This document shows, one piece after another, positions 11,753-21,429 of a stretch of 64,000 nt of DNA. How positions within the stretch are numbered: the stretch's first letter is position 1; the number at the start of each line of letters is the position of its first letter. The stretch is from Siphonodentalium dalli (lineage: Eukaryota; Mollusca; Scaphopoda; Gadilida; Siphonodentaliidae): positions 35,994,732-36,058,731 of the forward strand of contig CP136065.1 in the NCBI GenBank assembly GCA_032622095.1, read 5' to 3'. The notes under the pieces are model-generated. The model worked only from the letters and a program-made list of their open reading frames with translations, was not told where the DNA came from and made no database searches. Made by a program: the position numbers and the translations under genes.

Positions 11753-11939
11753 AACATTAAAATAAGGAGATTTCGCATATTGATACCATTGTTATATAAA
11801 TATCACTGGTACAGTGGCATCGGCAATAAAAATCTAAAGATGTCAATGTTTAATCAAATCTTGACGCAAACATTGGAGAAGGTCAAAGAATTGAAGACTA
11901 TTATGAAAATCATTTTAGACCAGGATTTGTTTACCCTGT

Positions 11940-12008
11940 GCCAATGCATTCTCTTATATATGCGAGTCGACCATAGGTCGCCTCGCATATATACGAGAAT
12001 GCATTGGC
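11940..12008. repeat. 69-nt hairpin module
   Basis: A near-perfect 33+3+33 hairpin beginning GCCAATGCATTCTCTTATA and ending GAGAATGCATTGGC, with the central ACC-ATA-GGT turn. Confidence 0.9.
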
Positions 12009-12225
12009 CTAACAATTTTTTATCATTTAAAAAAAAATAATGTTTCTTACAATTTTTAGGACATAAAATAAAAACTATCCATTACCCTGCAGGGAGCCCC
12101 ACACATATATAAAAGCATATATAAGAGTGTCGTCTGCTCATGTTTGTCTGGGGCTCTGTATGGGTGAAATTATAAAATTGTTAAAGAATACAAGAAAAAT
12201 TATTAAAATTGTAAAAAATTGTTAG

Positions 12226-12294
12226 GCCAATGGATTCTCTTATATATGCGAGGCTACCTATGGTCGACTCGCATATATAAGAGAATGCATTGGC
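12226..12294. repeat. 69-nt hairpin module
   Basis: Same module as at 11940, in the opposite orientation (the turn reads ACC-TAT-GGT). The arms carry one or two substitutions. Confidence 0.9.
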
Positions 12295-12352
12295 ACAGGG
12301 TAAAAAAATCCCGACTTCCGACTGGATTTGATATGGCGGGTCACATATTTAA

Positions 12353-12957
12353 ACTTACTACGCGATCAGCGATGTTTGTTGAAAAATCACTGTAACAGTT
12401 TTATTTACACAACATTGGTCGTTATTGGAGAATTATTAGTAATTATTATAAGATCAAGGTTTATCAATTTCTTCATGTTCTTCTGGGCGGCGATGTTCCT
12501 CTGAACTATATATATTTTGCACAGCACATATACCCACTGTGAGTGCCTTGGGTCCTTTGGAACGATAACCAATCTCAATAATTTACTCTCCTAAAGCATA
12601 CCATGAATGTATGGTATACAGAAAATACATATATATCATAATTATGGAGGCACTGACAGTGACTGACTCAGCATGAGTGTTCATTGCTTCAGATGTACTT
12701 GATTCAGAGAGCGTGAACAAATTCTCATAATTTCTTATCGATATTTATTTAGTCAAACCAAACATGAAACGAAACATTAATTAAAACATCACAGTCAGCA
12801 CATTGGCATTTGAAAAACACATACATATTTAGAAAAAAAGGTGGTCGGTCAAAATATAATCCAAATTCATGCGTCAGTCTATTTGGAAAATATATCGACT
12901 TCTAATATAAATATTTTATAGTATACATGTAGCTATATATCTACTTACAATGTATAT
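12353..12957. other. Non-genic stretch
   Basis: AT-rich DNA without recognisable genes or repeats. Confidence 0.4.
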
Positions 12958-13909
12958 AAGGATGCGTTTACATTGTTGTAGCTCTGTGTGAATTTCTACA
13001 CACATACTATAGTGTAAACGACCTTTAACTGGTATATAATATACAGAGATGCACGCCGAAAGAAAACGGTATTCGTACGTGTGAGCAAAAAATCGTATCC
13101 GTTATAAGTCACGATCAACACCGAGGCATTGCGACGGCAAATCGGATTTGAATAATCGTTACTGGGACTTGGTGTATATGTGCTTAATCCTTGTTTGTTC
13201 ACCCACGTATTCAAGCTATTCCATGGCATCAGATGGTTCGCGAAAGTGACCATATTTAAGTACTTGGTATATAGTCGAGCAAATATCTGGGACGATTTTT
13301 GCATATTGCTGAATCAGAAACATGAAACTCGGTTCGCAACCAAAAGCCAGGAATCGCAGACTCAGAGTGACACACATTTTAGATACGGCTTCAATGCTTT
13401 CTGAAATTGTGCGTCGTGTTTCCTGCTTCTCGTAGACTCGACTCTGCTCGGATGAATCTACGAACAATAATGCTGATGCGGCACCAGGGACGTGGCGACA
13501 GGGAGGGGTGTCTCATGCACCCACAACTTTAGTAAAAAAAAATTCAACAGTTGGAAATTTCATACCTGACACAAAATTTGATGGGAATTTCACACCAACA
13601 CTATATTGAAATTGTCCTTGTAGTTTGAAGCTCATGGGATTGGTCTGGTTGAGGGGTGAAAGTTGTAAATTCTAAAGTGGACCCCCCCCCCAACGTGGAC
13701 ACTATATGCACGCCCCTGTTCGGCATAGACTAAATAGTTTTGGGCTGCTGGTATTTTTTTTATCTGACCAAAACTGACGCGAACGGGTAGTGAATTGTTC
13801 ATTACATCTGTACTGATGAGCGCGCATTGACTACCAGTAATCATGTTGTGATCACAATTCTTCACAAAGTTTGTACACATATCTACACCAAACGTAAACG
13901 CACCCTAAG
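12958..13909. mobile_element. 0.95-kb DNA transposon, family B, copy 1
   Basis: The ends are inverted: GGATGCGTTTACATTG near 12960 against GTAAACGCACCCTAAG at 13894-13909. The interior matches the element at 47178-48144 in reverse orientation, for example GAAAGAAAACGGTATTCGT near 13056 against ACGAACTAATACCG near 48039. No transposase domain is visible. Short frames inside are shadows of repeat composition. This is probably a non-autonomous element. Confidence 0.75.
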
Positions 13910-14303
13910 ATAAAGAGTATGTATTATAGTAATATATAGGATAATGTACCACCGTGTGAAGGTTCCCTTAGGTTACGGTCGTCTACGCGCAAATTTATCA
14001 GGCAATCTTTTGCAGGCATTTCGAAGCTACAATGTGCCATAAACCGAATACAAAAATGCTTATAAAATGCATCTATACCACAGTTAACTACATGAGAAAA
14101 TGTCCCGTAATAATTATCTCAAAATTTGCAAGTTTAAGGAACGTACCATATACGGGAACCTTCACATGGTGGTACATTTTCCGATATATTGCTACATGTT
14201 TAATACATACTATTTATCTTTGGGTGCATTTATGTTTGGTGTAGATCTGTGAGAAAACTTTGTGAAGTCTTGTGTAGGGATTACTGTGATCACAACATGC
14301 AAG
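13837..14303. repeat. Long inverted repeat overlapping the end of family B
   Basis: The segment 13837-13967 is repeated in inverted form at about 14154-14303. The pairing includes CATGTTGTGATCACA against TGTGATCACAACATG, ACACCAAACGTAAACGC against its complement near 14220-14235, and the innermost 25 bases 13943-13967 against 14154-14178 with one mismatch. The left arm includes the right end of the family B element, so this end was either duplicated in inverted form or the palindrome is a separate foldback. Confidence 0.8.
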
Positions 14304-14450
14304 TATCAAGTATAGGCATAAATGTATATTTTAAAGGCAGAACGGCGTTCGTTGCAGAAATATTCATATTTGTTCTAATCGCCATCAACAGTAGGAATAT
14401 TAAAATATATATAGTGTTGTTCATATGCCAAACATAATCAGCGCGTAAAT

Positions 14451-14860
14451 AGTATATTGTCGTCAAGGCGTACGATGGTGTACGTAAACAAGAGCCTGTT
14501 CGTGTTTTTTCAGAAGCGTTTCTTCTGTTTACATAACACAGCGCAATTATATTGGTTAATCACACACAAATGATATAAACGCTCTTTATTATTTCCATAT
14601 CAGGAAAACAGTAACAAATAACGCTCTTTATGTTTACCATATCCGGATCTAAACAAAAGCCAGGTTATGTAACGTTTTTAGCTTTTGTTTACATAACAAT
14701 GGAAAAACATTTGACAATAACATACTGTTTTTGCCATAATTCTGATTGGTATAAGAACAAAGTCTGTCTATATTTTACTATTCTTTATGTTTATGGCGGG
14801 TTTTGACGGAGATGAATATTTTAACAGCATACCCACCGCCAACGCCACCCGTATCTTTAA
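14451..14860 (+). repeat. Dispersed repeat C, copy 1
   Basis: About 410 bases match 17216-17580 almost throughout, from ATATTGTCGTCAAG to CGCCACCCGTATCTTTA. It includes AACGCTCTTTAT motifs, a region beginning GCTTTTGTTTACATAAC and the run GGTATAAGAACAAA. Copy 1 has about 45 extra bases around 14605-14640. Orientation is arbitrary. No frame is conserved, so it is likely a non-coding mobile repeat. Confidence 0.9.
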
Positions 14861-15843
14861 GACAATGTGTTAGTAGTATCGTCACATGTACATGGAACTG
14901 CCGACATATTACTTCTCATGCCGCTATCTTTTGTAAATAGACATGTTGCCGTTGATGTCCTGGCACCATATGGTTTTCTATGAGAATATGCCTGCATAAA
15001 AGGCGTGCAAACTTGCCAGTGTATGAACGTACTGTGACACGCATGGGGGAGGGGTCAACATCTATACCCCTCAGTCCAGACAACCAACACAAGTCACCCG
15101 AATGAGTGTTCTTTCTCAACAATTTACCGACAAAGGTAGACTTCGTTCCGGCTCCGATTCCGGCACAACATATTTTTAATCAATACGACGGACAAATATA
15201 TTTGACAATCTAACATCCAAACAGTGATAATATCGGGTAACAATCATTGATACATTTTGATATCGTATCCTCGTTATCAAATTCACCTTTCAGAATATTT
15301 GTGATTAACAGAACATGAGAAATAAACCGACTTGCGTTATGTTTATAATTAAGGCGAAAATATGTGTACACGGAAGCAACATGATTAAATCGTTGCAGGA
15401 ATTCACTATGGAAAATAAGCTATCAAACCATGCCCAAATAACCTTGTCAGGAGCAATTCCACCTATACGTGTCAGCAGTACACATTCATCCTACTTTCAA
15501 TTCAGACAACTTCTAAAATACGTACACAGAAGTACACTAAAATAGAAACAACTAGGTCACAAAAGTAAACATTAAACCATGATTGAATAGCTATTTTTGG
15601 GGACATCATAGAGCATGCTGGTTCTAAACTTTACTCAGCTTCTGATTGGTTCCTTCAATCTCAGAATCTGATTGGTCATTCTGCTGCAATTTGATTTGCT
15701 GCTTCTTGGTCCTCCAGGACTGAAAAAGTGATATAAAAGGCTGGCTCATATCAGAATCCGGGCAAACACCTACTGTGCATGGGTATATATCAATCTAATT
15801 ACAAACTCACTCACCCTACAAAAGCTCTTCAGCGGAATTACAG
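14861..15843. other. Non-genic stretch with a MITE-end fragment
   Basis: Around 14960-15040 lies a piece resembling one end of the palindromic MITE family at 22006-22398 (GGCACCATATGGTTTTCTAT, then GCAAACTTGCCAGTGTATG). The rest shows no gene. Confidence 0.4.
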
Positions 15844-16980
15844 CATTCAAAAGTGGGTTGTGTGAGCGGGCCGACGGCCCTTTCAAATCTTCCTGGGTAT
15901 CATCCCAAACTCCAAACTTGGAATCTTGGAATCATTCATTCGCCGGTTGGTGGTTGAGCGGGTAGGTCGCATCGCTCTTGCTTTGTGTCTTATCGCTGTT
16001 CCCGCTGACTGGTGCCGAATTGCTTGTGATTTGTGTGGCCGTCCTTCGGGACTTACTCGCCCGAGCGATTCGGAGTGGTGAGCTGTTTACTGGACTTGTC
16101 AGAGGATTATTGATTTAATCACCTCTGCTTTGTTAGCCGCCCTCGGCAGATTACACGTTGTGGCACCCTCAGCTGGACACTTCACAAGGCTAAGGCGGCT
16201 TCGTGAATCTGTCTGTGGACCACCAGATTGCTCCAGCAGGGCCCTCTGCTGGCGGTACCTCGGAAGCTGGACCCCACCAGCAACATATCATCTGGTATGG
16301 CGATCAGAAGCAGAAGAGGCAGATGAAGACCCACTCCAGGAAGAGAAGGGACGCCGACAGAAGAGCCAAGTGGAGACAGGGGCGAGCCGAGAGACGCCCC
16401 GCTCCCCCACTTGGCTGCTGACGTGGACGTCGACGACATCTTAATAGCCAGCAGGGATGCCGATGTCACCCCGGATGTCCCTGCCGTCGCCATTGAGGCA
16501 AGCGGAGACAGGGACGCCGACACAACCGGACGTGCCTGTCGCCAGCTTCGATGTGGAGATGGACACCCTACCCACTCGGACACCGGAATTCCATCTAGAC
16601 CCGGTGTCCCCCATCTCCACGGGCAGCAGCAACAACAGCGGATACAGTCATCTATCTTCGGACTTCCAAGAGATCCAACAGAAGTCTCTGGAATTGATGG
16701 ATGAATCTAAAAGAACATGCGAAAGATGCGACCATCAAATTCGGCAACACGAAGCACTCTTCGCGGCCATCAACTCCGAAGAAGAACAAAATACAAGAGC
16801 AGAACAGCAACAAAAGAAAAAAAAGAAGGCAAAGAACAAAATATCAAAAGTCTAGATCATCTTCCCTTCTCATCGTTGTGAATTTCATCCTCACAACACC
16901 CAATATCATTCACAAGTGGGTTGTATGGGATGGGTTCCGCCCTTCCAAATCCTCCCTGGCCCAGTCCAAAACCCCAAATA
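15844..16980 (+). mobile_element. Small element bounded by ~73-bp direct repeats
   Basis: Bases 15844-15917 and 16909-16980 are direct repeats of about 70 percent identity by eye (both begin CATTCA.AAGTGGGTTGT). Between them the DNA is much more GC-rich than the flanks and carries coding-like frames. An A-rich tail (AAATAAATAAAAAATAAT) follows the right repeat. This could be a non-autonomous retroelement with short terminal repeats or the truncated end of a larger one. Confidence 0.5.
16194..16855 (+). pseudogene. Basic, serine/lysine-rich mobile-element protein remnant (two frames)
   Basis: One frame (16194-16421) encodes a segment with GGFVNLSVDHQ, then PSAGGTS, then a basic stretch ending SRKRRDADRRAKWRQGR. 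A second frame (16457-16855) continues with a Pro/Ser-rich region, a helical stretch with Cys-X2-Cys (near residue 92) and a lysine-rich C-terminus. The first segment resembles the minus-strand frame at about 38028-38204, which has GGYQLVLDFQ and SRKKRDTERLAAWKKRK. The two frames probably come from one coding region split by a frameshift. Function is unknown to me; such basic motifs are met in retroelement-borne proteins. Confidence 0.45.
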
Positions 16981-17215
16981 AATAAAAAATAATAAATCTG
17001 GGCAGACTGAGTTCTTGAAATTTACCACTAGGTAACTAACTATTCAGGGATAGCACTCACTACCATCGCTGTTACTCACAGAGCAACGAGCAACAAAAAG
17101 CGCTGTTACTCACAAAGTGAGCAACGAGCAACAAAACCGTTACTCATTGACTAATGAGAGACAATCTTAAAACTATTACTCATTGACTAATGAGCAACAA
17201 ACCGTTGAATCTAAG
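16981..17215. repeat. Short degenerate tandem repeats
   Basis: Units with TGTTACTCACA.AG, GAGCAACGAGCAACAAAA and ATTACTCATTGACTAATGAG repeat irregularly between about 17075 and 17205. Confidence 0.7.
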
Positions 17216-17580
17216 TAATATATTGTCGTCAAGACGTACGATGGTGTACGTAAACAAGAGCCTGCTCGTGTTACATAAGTTTTGCTTCTGTTTACATAAC
17301 ACAGCGCAATTCTATTGGTTAATCACACACAAATGATATAAATGCTCTTTATTATTTCCATATCCGGATCTAAACAAAAGCCAGGTTCTGTAACGTTTTT
17401 TGCTTTTGTTTACATAACAAAGGAAAAACATTTGACAATAACATACTGTTTATGCCATATTTCTGACTGGTATAAGAACAAATGTTGTCTATATTTTACT
17501 ATTATTTCTGTTTATGGCGGTTTTTGACGGAGGTGAATATTTTAACAGCATACCCACCGCCAACGCCGCCCGTATCTTTA
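17216..17580 (+). repeat. Dispersed repeat C, copy 2
   Basis: Matches 14451-14860 along its whole length but lacks about 45 bases near the GGATCTAAACAAAAGCCAGG region. Confidence 0.9.
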
Positions 17581-17977
17581 ATAAGCAAACTGTAGTATAT
17601 TATGCAGTTTGTTTTTCTGGGTTCTCCGGCTTGCAAACCGCTAGATATGAACGTTCCCATTCTTAGGCACTCTTAATTCACATGCACAATGTCGTGTTAT
17701 AATCGATAACAGTGGTATTTAACATATCCGTTGCAACACAGAGTGAACGAAAAGAAAAAAAGACGCATATCGATGTTACATAGGAATGATACAAATGAGC
17801 GACACGAGGGAGAGTAATCTCGGATGAATATTGATTTTTAGACTATCTTTCCTTAATTAATACCTTCATCTTCATCTGCTAGAATCAATAAATAATGATC
17901 TATTCATGGATACAGTTACAGGAGAATTTAAACTCATAGGAAATCCGATTATTATATACGATGCAGAAAGAATTATG
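17581..17977. other. Non-genic stretch
   Basis: Contains a small perfect stem (CAAACTG...CAGTTTG near 17587-17612) and otherwise AT-rich unique DNA. No gene seen. Confidence 0.35.
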
Positions 17978-18030
17978 TTTTATCCACGGGCATGGCGAGA
18001 GGATCTTAATTGAGGAGTGCATGTCCCACT

Positions 18031-18915
18031 TAGGGTACGTTCATTCCTGGCAAGTTTGCACGGTATGGTTTGCAGGCATTTTGTCGAAGAATACCACTTG
18101 GTGCCATAATATGAACGGAAACAAGCACATAAAGTGCATCTGTGGCACATCTAACTACGTGCGGAGTAAAATCTCTGTAGTTCCACTAGTAACGATGCTA
18201 CCGGAATTTGCCTGTAAATTTCATGCAATTATCTCGCAAGAATAAATCATACATGCAGGTATTTGAAGTCAAATTACAATAGCACTGTTACAAGTGGAAT
18301 TAGATAAATGTTATTTCTCATGTCTTTCACTTTGGTAAAGATGCATGTTGTGTGCATGGTTCCGTTCATATTCTGGCACCATGTGGTTTTTTTCTATTTT
18401 GTTTTCATATTTTATTGAACATCACATATACACATTTCAGACAAAACTTATTTATAACAAACTTATGTAGGATGAACGCATGGAGATTGGAGCACAAGTT
18501 ATAACAACTTGGGTGGAGCTCCTCTCCCCGGGAAAAAGATGGTGGTGCACAGAAGAAAAATATAAATGCATAAATGTTGAACACAAAACAAAAATTCTGA
18601 CAAAACACACAAATACAATATGGAATGTTCAAAATTGGTATGGGGTAAGGGAAGATAGTTTTATATCATATGTTTATGTTGAGTGCATGTTGTTCATGAA
18701 TTTAAGTTAATATACGACTGGTGATGTTCAGTAAATGTAATGCATCTGTTCATAGCCAAATCGCAGTGAGTTTATAATATATGTGTGGACAGCTGCGAAC
18801 AATTGGTAATTTCCTTCATTGGAAAGTGAGACTGGTCCACAAAGTAGATCGGCAACATGTATGACGAAATGCCCGCAAAACATACCGCGCAAACTTGCCA
18901 GCGTGTAAACGTAGC
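18031..18915. mobile_element. Palindromic MITE, family D, split by an insertion
   Basis: The left end (TTAGGGTACGTTCATTCC, then GGCAAGTTTGCACGG) and right end (GCAAACTTGCCAGCGTG, then AACGTAGCCTTA at about 18890-18918) are inverted copies. The inner inverted pair GGTGCCATAATATGAACGG / CCGTTCATATTCTGGCACC also fits. About 450 bases at roughly 18400-18855 separate the right end and look like a later insertion. The intact, uninterrupted relative is at 22006-22398. Confidence 0.7.
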
Positions 18916-19276
18916 CTTACGGTACACTCACATTTGCCAGGCATTCTTTTGCAGATATTTTGGTATAGAAAGCTACACTGTACCAGAAACCGAATGCTAA
19001 TATGATTATAAATTTCATCTGTATCACACTTAACTACATGGCAATTAAAACATGTAGTTCCAATAGTAGCGATGCTATTGAAATCTTCCTGTAAACTGCA
19101 TGCAGCATCGTTACAATCGGAACTACCGAAATGATACTTCTCATGTCTTAAGCTTTGGTAAATATGAATTTTATACGCATGTTCCCGTTCATATTCTGGG
19201 ACAAAAATAGACAAAAGTATTTTCTATGAGAAAATACCTGATTCAACTTGCCAGTGTATAAACGTACACTTAGCGT
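18916..19276. mobile_element. Palindromic MITE related to family D
   Basis: Starts ACGGTACACTCACATTTGCC and ends near AACTTGCCAGTGTATAAACG. The interior resembles family D (CATCTGTATCACACTTAAC, GTAGTTCCAATAGTAGCGATG) and the inverted repeats are more decayed. It abuts the preceding MITE directly. Confidence 0.6.
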
Positions 19277-20036
19277 GCAGCAACAGCCCCAGACCTCTAG
19301 TCCAGGAAGATCTCATTTGCAGCCCCATTTCAAACCTGTCAACCCTAAACATGTATGTTTGGAGAATTTCCAACTGATGTTAAAATCAAACTATCAGATG
19401 ATTTTCAACCTAATTTCGTCAGACATGTCCAACTGATGCTGTGCCAGGCATGGACTTTCCAAATTTAGAACAATTCAGTCAATACGTCAACAATTATACA
19501 TAGGGAATATTTATTACATGATACTACCCTTATTCCATTCAATAAACCCATTCTATAAATTGTGATATGAAACGTTCGTTGCATAACAGGAAATAGTGCC
19601 AGGTGACCTTTGACTTCAGGTTTATCGTCTGTTTATATTCCGTACGCTACATCTCAATGAACTATGGCTTCCAATTTTTCCAAGAAACTCTATATAATGA
19701 ATCAAAAGCTTGAAATGTTATTTCATTAAATATACGCCATTATATACGTCAAAGAGTCTCTATTTATCTGGGAATATTTCCTTCGCGGGCAAACAACGCA
19801 TAGTTACGTGAAACGTCATCACATGCCTTATAGAAGCCGATGTTAGTTTCAAGTCCCATTTGTTGATTTAGGTATGTTTAATCGAAGTTTTTTTACCATG
19901 TAATACATAGAATACAATTCGTCCCAAGTTTATAGCGGAATTACAAAACGCGTCCAGTAAATTATGTCTGGACTCGTTGTATAGGTTCCGCTATAAACTG
20001 TGGACACACCTAGCCCCTGTCGCCAGGTCCTTGGTG
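19277..20036. other. Downstream flank of the glycosyltransferase-like gene
   Basis: No coding region recognised. It is conserved in copy B (61289-62047), as expected from the duplication. A short inverted pair lies nearby: AAGTTTATAGCGGAA around 19926-19940 against TTCCGCTATAAACT around 19986-19999. Confidence 0.4.
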
Positions 20037-21047
20037 TTACAGGTCTTCAGTCCTATTACCGATTTTGACTCCTTCCATTGCTCTTTTACACCCTCCATTA
20101 ATATTTCTCCTCTCGATGGCGATGGTGCCTTTTGTGGTCGATTTTGTAAAGAAGGGAACACAGTTGATATATCCTTGAATCCAATTTAGACGATATACAC
20201 TTGATTGAATCAATTTGTTGTTACACAAGGAGTTCTTTGCATGTTTACCAGCTAAATTTCCACGCGAATCCGTTTGATGTAGAGCTACCAATGTCCTTGT
20301 AGCATCGATGACCTTCACACTGTTTCGCCTTGCGTGCAAAATAAAATAATTATCGAATCCTATTCGTCCAATTGAGACATTAAGAAATTTATCGAACGGA
20401 TAAGAACTATCAACGAAGAAATAATCCTCTGCGAAACCTGGAAAAATTTGTCCTTTTTTGTGAATTCGCATAACGTTTTCGGGAGAGTTGGCGAATTGTT
20501 CGAAATGCGAGCCATTGATTGTGCTTTCAAAGTTGAAGTTAGTTCGTCTGCCACTGATAAGTATCTTCGTTTGATTGACGACCTTGAGAGACCGAATACT
20601 CTTTAGTGTGTGTAGCAATCCTTCGTCAAACAATATGTCCGAGTTAGCGAAACCGAAAAACGTTGCATTGAATCGAGAAAACATATCCAGGAACATATTT
20701 TTAAGAACAGGCAAATCTGGGCAGGGCCCACTTCCGGTGATTCGTGACGTCATCCAGCCATATTTAACCGCGAGTTTTTCCAAGAGCGTTTCATTGGTGA
20801 ATAACACCGGCTGTATAGACGGTAACAAGTATCGCCAATTCATCAATGTGTTGATTTTAAGTTCGCTCAGATTCACGTTGTGCTTCCATGTTGTGAAAAT
20901 TACGGCGATCAGATCGGAGCCTTGCCCCCGTCGTGGGTAGGTTGTTGTATCTCGTAGGTAATTTGTTCGGCCACCGAATAGCACTGCAGCTGCAAATATC
21001 GTAACAATGATGACATAAAGCGTTAGGTATATCAATCGTCGTCTCAT
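20037..21047 (-). CDS. Type II membrane glycosyltransferase-like protein, copy A
   Basis: A single-exon 336-residue frame starts at ATG 21045-21047. Residues 1-5 are basic and 6-24 form one hydrophobic segment, the arrangement of a type II Golgi membrane protein with the catalytic part in the lumen. The luminal part has features of a GT-A nucleotide-diphospho-sugar transferase: FANSDILFD at 133-141 (metal/donor region), ISGRRTNF at 164-171, EDYFFVD at 207-213 and GRIGFDNYF at 227-235. Several N-X-S/T sites are present. Donor and acceptor are unknown. Copy B is longer by 17 residues in the stem after position 34, and six other residues differ (A21V, N29Y, P38Q, L88F, N288D, L336M). A 26-bp minisatellite lies immediately upstream of the start codon. 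No disabling change is seen. Confidence 0.75.
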   Translation of the reverse strand: MRRRLIYLTLYVIIVTIFAAAVLFGGRTNYLRDTTTYPRRGQGSDLIAVIFTTWKHNVNLSELKINTLMNWRYLLPSIQPVLFTNETLLEKLAVKYGWMTSRITGSGPCPDLPVLKNMFLDMFSRFNATFFGFANSDILFDEGLLHTLKSIRSLKVVNQTKILISGRRTNFNFESTINGSHFEQFANSPENVMRIHKKGQIFPGFAEDYFFVDSSYPFDKFLNVSIGRIGFDNYFILHARRNSVKVIDATRTLVALHQTDSRGNLAGKHAKNSLCNNKLIQSSVYRLNWIQGYINCVPFFTKSTTKGTIAIERRNINGGCKRAMEGVKIGNRTEDL

Positions 21048-21049
21048 CT

Positions 21050-21385
21050 CCTTTCGCTGCCTCGCATTTTTATCTCCTTTAACTGCCTCGCATTTTTATC
21101 TCCTTTAACTGCCTCGCATTTTTATCTCCTTTAACCGCCTCGCATTGTTATCTCCTTTGTCTGACCCGCGTTGTTATCTCCTTTGTCTGCCCCGCGTTGT
21201 TATCTCCTTTCTCTGCCTCGCGTTGTTATCTTCTTGGTCTGCCCCGCGTTGTTATCTCCTTGGTCTGCCCGCGTTGTTATCTCCTTTGTCTGCCCCGCGT
21301 TGTTATCTCCTTTGTCTGCCCGCGTTGTTATCTCCTTTAACTGCTTGGCATTTTTGTCTCATTTAGCTGCCTCGCATTTTTACCT
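21050..21385. repeat. 26-bp minisatellite upstream of glycosyltransferase-like gene A
   Basis: Tandem units of about 25-26 bases (CTGCCTCGCATTTTTATCTC followed by CTTTAA) begin three bases from the start codon and run outward. Two subtypes occur: CTCGCATTTTT near both ends and CCCGCGTTGTT in the middle. Read in the gene's direction, each CTCGCATTTTT-type unit contains an ATG and an AAAGGAGAT. The corresponding array of copy B has a different unit order and number. Confidence 0.95.
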
Positions 21386-21429
21386 GTGAATACAAGTCGT
21401 ATGATAACAGATAATCATATGAATTTCTA

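Larger units (their letters stand above)
11936..12352. mobile_element. Double-hairpin palindromic element, copy 1 (left outer arm lost)
   Basis: Two 69-nt hairpins (11940-12008 and 12226-12294) lie in opposite orientation around a central block with CCCTGCAGGGAGCCCC. The right end carries the outer arm ATCCCGACTT...GATATGGCGGGTCACATAT. The left copy of that outer arm is missing when compared with the complete element at 45003-45475. Confidence 0.8.
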
